Of a DNA stretch of 64,000 bases, positions 52,262 to 59,821 are shown piece after piece; position 1 is the first letter of the stretch, and every line of letters starts with the position of its first letter. Source of the stretch: Chitinophagales bacterium. GTDB taxonomy: Bacteria; Bacteroidota; Bacteroidia; Chitinophagales; Chitinophagaceae. The notes below the pieces were generated by a model. It did no database searches and was not told the DNA's origin. It worked only from the letters and a program-made list of their open reading frames with translations. Made by a program: the position numbers and the translations under genes. The stretch spans positions 1 through 64,000 of the forward strand of contig JAFLBN010000016.1 in the NCBI GenBank assembly GCA_017303395.1, written 5' to 3'.

Positions 52262-54652
52262 ATGATTCCAAAGCCCATTTCCGTGTCCTTTAAACTGGAC
52301 GACGGTCGTGAGATAAGTATAGAAACGGGCAAGATGGCTCGTCAGGCTGATGGTTCGGTGGTAGTTCGTATGGGTAACGCCATGCTGCTGGCTACTGTTG
52401 TAGCTGCACAAAAACCTAAACCAGGTCAATCATTTTTCCCATTAACTGTAGATTACCAAGAAAAGTTTGCATCTGCAGGCCGTATACCTGGTTCTTTCTT
52501 CAAACGCGAAGGCCGTCTGAGCGATTATGAAATATTAATCTCTCGTTTGATAGACCGCGCACTGCGTCCATTGTTCCCGGATGATTATCTGTGCGAAGTA
52601 CAGGTACTGGTTACACTGATATCGAGCGATCCTGAAGTAATGCCTGATTCACTGGCATGTCTGGCTGCATCTGCTGCTATCGCAGTATCTGATGTACCTA
52701 TACAAGAAGTAATATCTGAAGTACGTGTTGCCCGCATCAACGGAGAATACGTTATCAACCCATACCGCAGCCAGTTAGCTAATGCTGACATGGACTTCAT
52801 CATTGCCGCTACCGAAAAGAACATCATGATGGTGGAAGGCGAATCGAAAGAATGTCAGGAAGCTGATGTGGTAAAAGCTATTGAACTGGGACATGCAGCT
52901 ATTCGTGCACAAATCAAAGCACAGGAACAACTGCGCGACCTGAAAGGCGTTACCGGCAAACGTGAATACGATAAGCCATACACTAATCCTGAATTGGCCG
53001 CACATATAGCTACGCTGGTATCTGCAGACATTCTGAAAGTAGCGAAAAGCGCACTGGGCAAGCACGAACGCAGCGATGCTTTCAAAGCTATCCGCGAAGC
53101 TTTTGATGCTACACTGGTAGCAAACGAAGACGGTACTACTACCGTACCGGGTTTTGCAACACCGGTAAAAGCAGAAGACCTTGCACTGCTGGGTGATATC
53201 TTCCACGATCTGGAAAAAGAAATCATCCGCAATATGATGCTGGACGAGCGTACGCGCCTTGATGGCCGTAAGCTGGATGAAGTACGTGTGCTGACACTGG
53301 AAACAGACCTGTTACCCTCTCCGCACGGTTCTGCACTCTTTACCCGTGGCGAAACACAATCATTAACTACAGTAACATTAGGTACTAAAGAAGATGAACT
53401 GCTGATAGAAAGTGCAGCAACATCTGATTATACCAAATTCATACTCCACTACAACTTCCCTCCGTTCTCTACAGGCGAAACAAAACCAATGCGTGGCCCC
53501 GGCCGTCGCGAGGTGGGTCACGGTAACCTGGCAAAACGTTCACTGGCACAGATGATGCCTGCAGGTGAAGCTTGGCCTTATACTACACGTGTAGTGTCAG
53601 ACATTCTGGAATCTAACGGTTCTTCGTCTATGGCTACTGTGTGCGCGGGTTCTATGGCGCTGATGGATGCGGGTGTACCAATGCCTAAACACGTAAGTGG
53701 TGTAGCAATGGGCCTGATATCAGGCGATAACAACAGGTTTGCTATCCTGACAGATATCCTTGGTGATGAAGATCATTTAGGTGATATGGACTTTAAAGTA
53801 ACCGGTACACGCGATGGTATCTGCGGTATCCAGATGGATATTAAAGTAGATGGCCTGAGCATGGATATTATGATGCAGGCACTGGAACAGGCACGTCGCG
53901 GACGTTTGCACATTCTGGATGCAATGTATGAATGTATCCCTGCGGCACGTGCAGAACTGAAACCGCATGCACCACGCATCGAGCAAATCAACATCGACCG
54001 CGAATTTATCGGCGCTGTGATAGGACCGGGTGGTAAAATCATTCAGGAAATTCAACGCGAAACGGGTACTACTATCTCTATAGAAGAAGTAAATGACCGT
54101 GGTGAAGTAAAAATATTCTCTGCTAATAAAGATGGCATTGAAAAAGCACTTAAATGGATTAAGGGCATCGTTGCTATACCAGAAGTTGGTGAAACTTACG
54201 AAGGTGTGGTAAAAGGTATCCAGACATTCGGAGCGTTTGTAGAGTTTATGCCTGGCAAACAAGGTTTGCTGCACATCTCTGAAATAAGCTGGAGCCGTCT
54301 TGACAGCCTGGAAGGTGTAATGAAAGAAGGTGACAAAGTAAAAGTGAAGCTGATAGGTACAGACCCTAAAACGGGCAAACTGCGCCTGAGCCGCAAAGCA
54401 CTGATGCCAAAGCCTGAAGGTTATGTAGAACCTGAGAAACGCGAGCGTAGCGACCGTGGTGACAGGGGAGACCGCAATGACCGTGGCCCGCGTCGTGATG
54501 ACCGCCGTGGTGGTGGCGACCGCCGCAACGAAAACCGTGGTCCTCGCGAAGACCGTCCGCGCCGCGAACACAGCAACGGTGGCGAACAACCTGCACAACC
54601 GCAACAAGAACCACAACAACCTGCTGCAGACGATGCAGACTTAGCACTCTAA
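52262..54652 (+). CDS. pnp: Polynucleotide phosphorylase with basic RG/RD-rich tail
   Basis: A 796-residue 3'-5' exoribonuclease that degrades RNA by phosphorolysis. In order: first RNase PH domain (GSVVVRMGNAMLLATVVAAQ), helical linker, second RNase PH domain (ETDLLPSPHGSALFTRGETQ, MRGPGRREVGHGNLAKR, VTGTRDGICGIQMDIKV), KH domain (GAVIGPGGKIIQEI) and S1 domain (GVVKGIQTFGAFVEFMPGKQ). After the S1 domain comes a disordered tail of about 80 residues (RSDRGDRGDRNDRGPRRDDR and similar), ending with a Gln/Pro and acidic stretch. This makes it longer than the roughly 700-residue E. coli enzyme. The tail probably adds RNA or protein contacts. Confidence 0.97.
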   Translation: MIPKPISVSFKLDDGREISIETGKMARQADGSVVVRMGNAMLLATVVAAQKPKPGQSFFPLTVDYQEKFASAGRIPGSFFKREGRLSDYEILISRLIDRALRPLFPDDYLCEVQVLVTLISSDPEVMPDSLACLAASAAIAVSDVPIQEVISEVRVARINGEYVINPYRSQLANADMDFIIAATEKNIMMVEGESKECQEADVVKAIELGHAAIRAQIKAQEQLRDLKGVTGKREYDKPYTNPELAAHIATLVSADILKVAKSALGKHERSDAFKAIREAFDATLVANEDGTTTVPGFATPVKAEDLALLGDIFHDLEKEIIRNMMLDERTRLDGRKLDEVRVLTLETDLLPSPHGSALFTRGETQSLTTVTLGTKEDELLIESAATSDYTKFILHYNFPPFSTGETKPMRGPGRREVGHGNLAKRSLAQMMPAGEAWPYTTRVVSDILESNGSSSMATVCAGSMALMDAGVPMPKHVSGVAMGLISGDNNRFAILTDILGDEDHLGDMDFKVTGTRDGICGIQMDIKVDGLSMDIMMQALEQARRGRLHILDAMYECIPAARAELKPHAPRIEQINIDREFIGAVIGPGGKIIQEIQRETGTTISIEEVNDRGEVKIFSANKDGIEKALKWIKGIVAIPEVGETYEGVVKGIQTFGAFVEFMPGKQGLLHISEISWSRLDSLEGVMKEGDKVKVKLIGTDPKTGKLRLSRKALMPKPEGYVEPEKRERSDRGDRGDRNDRGPRRDDRRGGGDRRNENRGPREDRPRREHSNGGEQPAQPQQEPQQPAADDADLAL

Positions 54653-54672
54653 GAAGAACAGGTTTGTAAATA

Positions 54673-54702
54673 ACAAAAGCCATCCGTTAGGATGGCTTTT
54701 GT
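54673..54702. terminator. Bidirectional terminator between pnp and the convergent histidine kinase
   Basis: A perfect 13-bp stem ACAAAAGCCATCC/GGATGGCTTTTGT with a 4-nt loop; both strands end in CTTTTGT. It lies 20 bases after the pnp stop and 29 bases past the stop of the kinase gene. Confidence 0.82.
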
Positions 54703-54731
54703 CGTATCAGTCAATAGAAGAACAGACAACT

Positions 54732-56381
54732 CTACTTCGCAAACTCAATATTTACCAACGTACCTCTGCCCGGTTGAGATTGTATCTGCACATCACCATT
54801 CATCATGTACACACGAGAAAAAATATTGCGCCAGCCAATGCCGCTACTGGTTTCTATTGTAGCAGTATCAAAGCCCACGCCATTGTCTTTTATAGATAGG
54901 TACACTTTCTCGGCATTATAGTCCAGCATTACCTCTACACGATTGGCCTTGCTGTGTTTTATCATATTGTTCACCACCTCTTGCACTATACGGTAGATGG
55001 CTATTTCTACAGAGCTGTCAAGGCGTTCATTACCTGCACTTACCAGCAGGTCTATTTGCAGCAGCCCTGTATCATTAATCTTTGCAGCCAGTTCGTTCAG
55101 TGCAGGTTCTATACCTTTTTCCATCAGGCTGGTAGGCATCAGGTTGTGAGATATAGTGCGCACCTCTTTTACAGAATCATCTATCAGTTTCTTTGCATTG
55201 CCTGCCAGCTTTGCATCATCAGTGTTATAAGAGTCCATGGCAGATATATTCATCTTCGCCGCAGAAAGCATCTGCCCAAGACTGTCGTGCAGCTCGCGCG
55301 CTATGCGTACACGTTCTTTTTCTTCCGCTTCCATCACCGCTTTAAAGCGTAGCTTCTGTTGCACGGCAATGCGTTCATCCATCTCAGCTTTCTTCTTGTG
55401 TTTGTAGCGTGTATATATTGCGTAGAACGCGGCAATCAGTATCAGGAATATAGCAATAGATGATATCAGCAGTATTTGTGTTTTACGTTCCTGCTCAGCA
55501 TTTTGTTTTTGCAGCAGCAGGTTTTCGCGTTCTTTCTTTTCAGTCTCGTACAGTGTTCGGTACTCGGCAGTTTTTATGGCAGTCTCTTCTTTGAAAATAG
55601 AATCGCGCAGGTTGCGCAGTTTCAGCATTGTTTCAAAAGTCTTGGGTGCATTATTGCACCTGCTGTATGCCCATCCCAACATTTGGTAGGCAAACATCAA
55701 CCCCTCGGGCAAATGTGCTGCGTTGTATAATGCAATTGCCCGATAATAGTAGTCAATACCCGCTTCGCAATTGCCGCTGTAAATACTGTAGCTGGCCATT
55801 TTCATAATGGCAAAAGCACTTTTCAGCGTGTCGCCGCACTGATTGGCATATTGCATAGCCAACGAATAGTACTTGTGGCCAAGTGCTGTGTCTTTGTAAC
55901 TATGATAATATAAATCGCCCAGTATAGCATATACTGCAGAGCGTTCTGCTAAAGCGGTATTACTTTTTAGTACTTCGCGTTCTGCTTCGCGCAGGTATAG
56001 GAGTGCAGAGTCTTTTTTGCGGTCTTCAAAATATATGGCACCTATCTGTCGGGAAGAAATCCATTTGAAAGAATCATCCGCACAAGTATAAGCCAGTTGC
56101 CTGCCTTTCTTCATCCATTGCAGGCTTTGTGGCCTGTCTTGCAGAAAATAGTATGCAGCTGCTACGCGCATGGTAGCTTTGCATATCTTTTTACAGTCTT
56201 TCGAAGCCTCTGCCACCTGCAGTGCATTGGTCATTATTTTCAGGTAGGCAGCATAGTCCCCTTTTCTGAAGACAGAATCACCGGCTTTAAAATATTGCTC
56301 AAACGGTACCTGCGATTGTGCGGGAATACAAATGCCTATACAGGCAATCAAAAGAACTATATATCTGTACAGTGTTTGCAA
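54732..56381 (-). CDS. Orphan TPR sensor histidine kinase, HisKA_3 (NarX/DegS type)
   Basis: A 549-residue membrane sensor kinase. The signal peptide (LLIACIGICIPAQSQ) is followed by TPR-like helices at about 30-270 (SAVYAILGDLYYHSYKDTAL), a coiled segment, one membrane helix at about 303-326 (LLISSIAIFLILIAAFYAIY), then the HisKA_3 box RVRIARELHDSLGQMLS with the phospho-His, and an HATPase_c domain (EVVNNMIKHSKANRVEV, IKDNGVGFD). Kinases of this type usually act on NarL/LuxR-type regulators, but none is adjacent, so its partner must be elsewhere. The signal is unknown. Convergent with pnp. Confidence 0.88.
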   Translation of the reverse strand: MQTLYRYIVLLIACIGICIPAQSQVPFEQYFKAGDSVFRKGDYAAYLKIMTNALQVAEASKDCKKICKATMRVAAAYYFLQDRPQSLQWMKKGRQLAYTCADDSFKWISSRQIGAIYFEDRKKDSALLYLREAEREVLKSNTALAERSAVYAILGDLYYHSYKDTALGHKYYSLAMQYANQCGDTLKSAFAIMKMASYSIYSGNCEAGIDYYYRAIALYNAAHLPEGLMFAYQMLGWAYSRCNNAPKTFETMLKLRNLRDSIFKEETAIKTAEYRTLYETEKKERENLLLQKQNAEQERKTQILLISSIAIFLILIAAFYAIYTRYKHKKKAEMDERIAVQQKLRFKAVMEAEEKERVRIARELHDSLGQMLSAAKMNISAMDSYNTDDAKLAGNAKKLIDDSVKEVRTISHNLMPTSLMEKGIEPALNELAAKINDTGLLQIDLLVSAGNERLDSSVEIAIYRIVQEVVNNMIKHSKANRVEVMLDYNAEKVYLSIKDNGVGFDTATIETSSGIGWRNIFSRVYMMNGDVQIQSQPGRGTLVNIEFAK

Positions 56382-56419
56382 ATGGTTTCAGGATATATAG
56401 CAATATACAGAACATATAC

Positions 56420-56455
56420 CACGTAGAAATACCGCAGATTGGGTATTTCTACGTG
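56420..56455. repeat. 14-bp perfect inverted repeat between kinase and doxX genes
   Basis: CACGTAGAAATACC and GGTATTTCTACGTG flank an 8-nt loop in the 81-bp gap between the orphan kinase and the DoxX gene. No T-run follows on either strand, so it is not a standard terminator. It could be an RNA hairpin on the doxX-side transcript or a protein-binding site upstream of the kinase gene. Confidence 0.6.
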
Positions 56456-56462
56456 TATGCTA

Positions 56463-56834
56463 TCATGCCGTTTGCAGGGTCGCCTGTACTTGTTTGCCGT
56501 TGAAATAGTAAGAAACACCCAACAGCACGAGGAATACCAGTGGTGCTATAAAAGGCGTGCCTGTGGCAACATGCGTCCATATAGCGCCTATCAGGTTGAA
56601 GGTAAAACCTGCATACGCCCATTCGCGCAGCTTTGGTGTTTTAGGGCTTAATATTGCCAATGCACCCAGCAATTTGGCAACACCCAGTATCGTTACAAAA
56701 TAGGCAGGATAACCCATCTGACTGAAGCCTGTCATCAGTTCAGGGTTTTTACTCAGGTACATAAAACTACTCATCAGGAAGCCGAGGCTTACCAGTCCCG
56801 TTGTTATCCAGTAAAGAATCTTGTCTCTTTTCAT
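56463..56834 (-). CDS. DoxX-like membrane protein
   Basis: A 123-residue protein with four membrane helices (ILYWITTGLVSLGFLMSSFM, YFVTILGVAKLLGALAILSP, WAYAGFTFNLIGAIWTHVAT and FIAPLVFLVLLGVSYYF, with short loops). This is the DoxX-like/DUF4267-related group, often linked to oxidative or thiol stress. ATG 56834 is chosen because the frame upstream runs through the hxlR promoter region and into hxlR. It is divergent from hxlR across a 107-bp gap carrying an operator-like dyad, so it is the likely target of that regulator. Confidence 0.8.
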   Translation of the reverse strand: MKRDKILYWITTGLVSLGFLMSSFMYLSKNPELMTGFSQMGYPAYFVTILGVAKLLGALAILSPKTPKLREWAYAGFTFNLIGAIWTHVATGTPFIAPLVFLVLLGVSYYFNGKQVQATLQTA

Positions 56835-56873
56835 AATTAATCTCAGTCTTAGTTTTCTGTTTGCAAACTTCTG

Positions 56874-56881
56874 TATATTTG
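56874..56881 (+). promoter_or_regulatory. -7 promoter box of hxlR
   Basis: TATATTTG matches TAnnTTTG. The dyad at 56893-56920 begins 11 bases downstream, over the expected transcription start. Confidence 0.5.
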
Positions 56882-56892
56882 CTATACTTTTT

Positions 56893-56920
56893 ATACCAGT
56901 ATACTTTAGTATACCGGTAT
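56893..56920. promoter_or_regulatory. Operator-like dyad between doxX and hxlR
   Basis: ATACCAGTATAC and GTATACCGGTAT form an inverted repeat with 11 of 12 bases matching, around a 4-bp centre (TTTA). It lies in the divergent gap just downstream of the hxlR -7 box, where a bound dimer would block transcription. HxlR-family dimers bind such dyads near their own genes. Confidence 0.65.
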
Positions 56921-56941
56921 CACAGAGTAAAGCAGGTATAT

Positions 56942-57322
56942 ATGGCAGGAACAAAACAGAAAGAGGCTGCATGCCCCAGTGAGATGAACCATGCTGCATG
57001 CAGTAAGCATATATTGGCAGTACGCGATGCGTTGGATATACTGAGTGGTAAATGGAAATTACCCATCATCAGTGCACTCATATTTTCAGACAAACGCTTC
57101 AAAGAAATGGAACGGGAGATACCCGGTATTACTGCCAAGATGCTTTCCAAAGAGTTGAAAGACCTGGAGATGAACGACCTTGTTCAGCGCACTGTATATG
57201 ATACAATGCCCGTAACGGTTGAGTATTCGCTGACAGAATATGGCAGAACATTGAAGAAGGTAATAGGCGAACTGCACAACTGGGGTACACAGCATCGTAA
57301 ACACATACTCAGCAAAAAATAA
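56942..57322 (+). CDS. HxlR-family winged-helix transcriptional regulator
   Basis: A 126-residue DNA-binding regulator. The HxlR winged helix is clear: AVRDALDILSGKWKLPIISA, FKEMEREIPGITAKMLSKEL, KDLEMNDLVQRTVYD and PVTVEYSLTEYGRTLKKVI. The N-terminus has two cysteines (AACPSEM and HAACSKH) that could sense redox or electrophiles, as in HypR/YodB-type members. ATG 56942 is preferred, as the frame upstream passes through the operator dyad. Divergent from doxX; probably represses that gene and itself. Confidence 0.92.
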   Translation: MAGTKQKEAACPSEMNHAACSKHILAVRDALDILSGKWKLPIISALIFSDKRFKEMEREIPGITAKMLSKELKDLEMNDLVQRTVYDTMPVTVEYSLTEYGRTLKKVIGELHNWGTQHRKHILSKK

Positions 57323-57351
57323 TAACCGCAATATTTTATTATCTTTCTCAC

Positions 57352-57993
57352 ATGCAATCAACCTACGGCTGTCTGCTGATACATGGTCTGGGTGGTGGCC
57401 TGCACGAAGTAGAGCCACTCATAAAACCTTTGGAAGAAAAAGGTTTTGTGGTTGCTGCGCCCAAACTGAAAGGACATACAGGCAACTGGAAAGACCTGAA
57501 GGATACAGACTATAAACAGTGGATATTTTCTGCGGAAACAGCTTTGTTGAAACTGGTACAACAATGCAGCAAGATATTTATAGTAGGGCAGGGCATTGGC
57601 GGACTGATAGCAATAGAATTGGCAACACGCTACAACATAGCTGCACTTGTGTGTATTAATACACCTGCATATAGCCGTTACATAATCGGTGCATTGTTGT
57701 CCGGCAATGGTAAGTTGCCATGGAATACAGTTAAGAACCTGCGTGCACTATTGTCAAAAGTAAAACCACTGATGCCACGCATCAAAATACCTGTAAAGAT
57801 TGCGCAGTCTGAAGACGACAATACATCGCGTAGGCAAAGTGCACAATACCTAATGAAGCATATACCTGCATTGGTAAAGCAACCTTCTTATTATACGGGT
57901 GTTGGACATTCCATTCTTGCAAGCAACAAGGGCAAAGAGCTGACAGCCGATATCATCAGTTTTTTCGAAATGTTGGAAAGAGTTAAGATGTAA
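57352..57993 (+). CDS. Alpha/beta hydrolase-fold protein lacking the nucleophile serine
   Basis: A 213-residue protein of the carboxylesterase/monoglyceride-lipase type. GCLLIHGLGGGLHEVEPLIK is the oxyanion-hole region, QSEDDNTSRR fits the acidic-residue loop and YTGVGHSILASNKG holds the catalytic His. The nucleophile elbow, normally GxSxGG, reads VGQGIGGL, with Gly (codon GGC) where Ser is expected. It is therefore probably non-hydrolytic, or uses another residue. TATCTTTC, one base off the -7 consensus, lies 4 bases before the ATG. It lies 29 bases after hxlR on the same strand. Confidence 0.78.
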   Translation: MQSTYGCLLIHGLGGGLHEVEPLIKPLEEKGFVVAAPKLKGHTGNWKDLKDTDYKQWIFSAETALLKLVQQCSKIFIVGQGIGGLIAIELATRYNIAALVCINTPAYSRYIIGALLSGNGKLPWNTVKNLRALLSKVKPLMPRIKIPVKIAQSEDDNTSRRQSAQYLMKHIPALVKQPSYYTGVGHSILASNKGKELTADIISFFEMLERVKM

Positions 57994-58100
57994 CTATTAG
58001 TTAATTACCATTCCACTAGTCTCTCAATATTTAACGTACTTGCTGATAGTATAAAAGCGATAGTGCATTATATTTACTACCCGCATATCTAAAAACTAAG

Positions 58101-58631
58101 ATGAGACGCATACTATTGACAGGATTTTTATGGTGCAGTATTGCAAGTGTATATGCACAGGCAGATATTCAGAAACTGAAACCCGCAGTGAAAGCTGCCG
58201 CTAAAAAGATGAATGATGCATTGGTGAAAAGAGACCTGAAAACTTTTGTCAGTACTACCTATCCAAAGGTGGTGGAATCTACCAATGGTGGATTGGATAA
58301 AATAGAGAAGGACTTAGACGTACAATTGAAGAATATAGAAGCATCAGGCACTACAATTACATCTGCGTGGCCGGGCGAGGTGTCAAATATTATTGATACG
58401 GCAGGCGAATATCAGTGTACCATACCACAGTATATGAAGATGAAAATGAAAGATGGTTTGTTGCAAACAGAAACCACTCTCTTCGCTCTGTCTCCCGATA
58501 AAGGCAAAACTTGGTACTTTATAGATGCCACAGAGAAGCCATTAGACAAATGGCGCATTGCATTTCCCAACCTCAGCAGTAAGCTTGTCATCAAGCCTGC
58601 ACCCGAGCCAAAGTTTACACCTAACAAATAG
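58101..58631 (+). CDS. Secreted hypothetical protein
   Basis: A 176-residue exported protein with a Sec signal peptide ending SVYAQA (about residue 20). The mature part begins with helices (LKPAVKAAAKKMNDALVKRD) and continues with beta strands (EYQCTIPQYMKMKMKDG, TTLFALSPDKGKTWYFID), finishing in a Pro-rich tail (IKPAPEPKFTPNK). The helix-then-sheet order and the NDALVKRDLKTFVS opening are reminiscent of NTF2-like/SnoaL-type folds, but this is weak. Gap of 107 bp from the hydrolase-like gene. Convergent with the glycosyltransferase. Confidence 0.65.
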   Translation: MRRILLTGFLWCSIASVYAQADIQKLKPAVKAAAKKMNDALVKRDLKTFVSTTYPKVVESTNGGLDKIEKDLDVQLKNIEASGTTITSAWPGEVSNIIDTAGEYQCTIPQYMKMKMKDGLLQTETTLFALSPDKGKTWYFIDATEKPLDKWRIAFPNLSSKLVIKPAPEPKFTPNK

Positions 58632-58640
58632 ATAAGAATA

Positions 58641-59786
58641 TTATAAAGATTCATACACCTGCATAACTGCCGCTGCGCATTTTGCAGGTGTAAATTTTTG
58701 TGCCTGTATAAGGCCTTTTGCACTTAATTCATTTCTCAGTGTTTCATGTGCAGCAATATCGCGTATGGCATTTATCATATCGTCCGTACTGAAAGGGTCT
58801 ATATAGTAAACAGCATCACCACCCGTCTCAGGCATACAGCTGATGTTGGATGTTATCACAGGTGTGCCGCTCCACATGGCTTCCAGTATTGGTATGCCAA
58901 ATCCTTCGTAGATGGAAGGATATATCATGGCCAATGCAGATTGATAGATAGTGGGGAAGTCTTTAGCAGATTTAAAATCTACATCACCCTTCGTTGCTTC
59001 TTGCTCCGATAAGAATATCACATTGTTTGCCAATCCGTTTGCCGCAATATATGCTTTCACTTGCTGCATGTATTCGCCACCAATGCCTATTACTACCAGT
59101 GGTATGTTCAGTTTGGCTTTCAATTCCTTCAGTGCTTTGCAGATGGTCAGCAGGTTTTTGCGTTCTATCACACTGCCTACATACAGGAAATACGTTTCGG
59201 GTAGTTTGTATTTCAGCCTGATGCGTTGCTTCTCTGCATCGCTTACCTGTTGCTCAAATATCGTATTACAACTCTGGTAGCATACAGCAATCTTATCGGC
59301 AGGTGTACCGTAGTATTGTATGATGTCCTGTTTCGTTTGCTCGCTGATGGCAATTACTTTGTCTGCATGCTTGCATGCATTGCTGAATTTCTTTCTGTAA
59401 ATGGCGTTATCTACAGGTTTGTATTGCTTAGGGTAGCGTTCAAATATCAGGTCGTGTATGCTTACTACAGATTTGATGCCTGTGTTTTGTATGCCAGCAG
59501 GTATCTCATTGCTCAATCCGTGATACACATCTACGTTCAGCTTTTTCAGGTCTGCTGTTACAAAATTGCTGCGCCATAATGAACTAAGTAGTTTGAATAC
59601 ACCAGATGGTGTAATGGTATGCATATTTGCATGTACATCACTATACATCTCCGTTTGTTTCGGAGCCATCAGGTAGTAGTCATGTTGCGGATACAATGCT
59701 GCCAGCGACGATATCAGCGAACGGCTGTAATTACCAAGTCCTGTATTATTCTGATAGGCACGTTTGGCGTCGAAGGCAATGCGCAT
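58641..59786 (-). CDS. Glycosyltransferase family 4 (GT-B) protein
   Basis: A 381-residue glycosyltransferase. MRIAFDAKRAYQNNTGLGNY is the N-terminal donor-family opening, VSIHDLIFERYPKQYK and FSNACKHADKVIAISEQTK are in the N-domain, and the C-domain has YVGSVIERKNLLTICKAL and AMIYPSIYEGFGIPILEAMW, the ExFGxxxxE-like nucleotide-sugar site. ATG 59786 is preferred; the longer frame upstream would overlap the next gene. It lies 35 bases downstream of the CrtI-like oxidoreductase on the same strand. The acceptor is not known; surface polysaccharide or a pigment glycoside are options. Confidence 0.88.
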   Translation of the reverse strand: MRIAFDAKRAYQNNTGLGNYSRSLISSLAALYPQHDYYLMAPKQTEMYSDVHANMHTITPSGVFKLLSSLWRSNFVTADLKKLNVDVYHGLSNEIPAGIQNTGIKSVVSIHDLIFERYPKQYKPVDNAIYRKKFSNACKHADKVIAISEQTKQDIIQYYGTPADKIAVCYQSCNTIFEQQVSDAEKQRIRLKYKLPETYFLYVGSVIERKNLLTICKALKELKAKLNIPLVVIGIGGEYMQQVKAYIAANGLANNVIFLSEQEATKGDVDFKSAKDFPTIYQSALAMIYPSIYEGFGIPILEAMWSGTPVITSNISCMPETGGDAVYYIDPFSTDDMINAIRDIAAHETLRNELSAKGLIQAQKFTPAKCAAAVMQVYESL

Positions 59787-59821
59787 AGTTTGAAATGAGG
59801 CTGTAAAAGTACCACAAAATA

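Noticed and set aside
53777-54619. A 280-residue minus-strand frame opposite pnp
   Set aside because: It is rich in Phe/Cys/Arg in the way expected of the complement of the RG-rich tail and conserved PNPase codons; no motif or promoter supports it.
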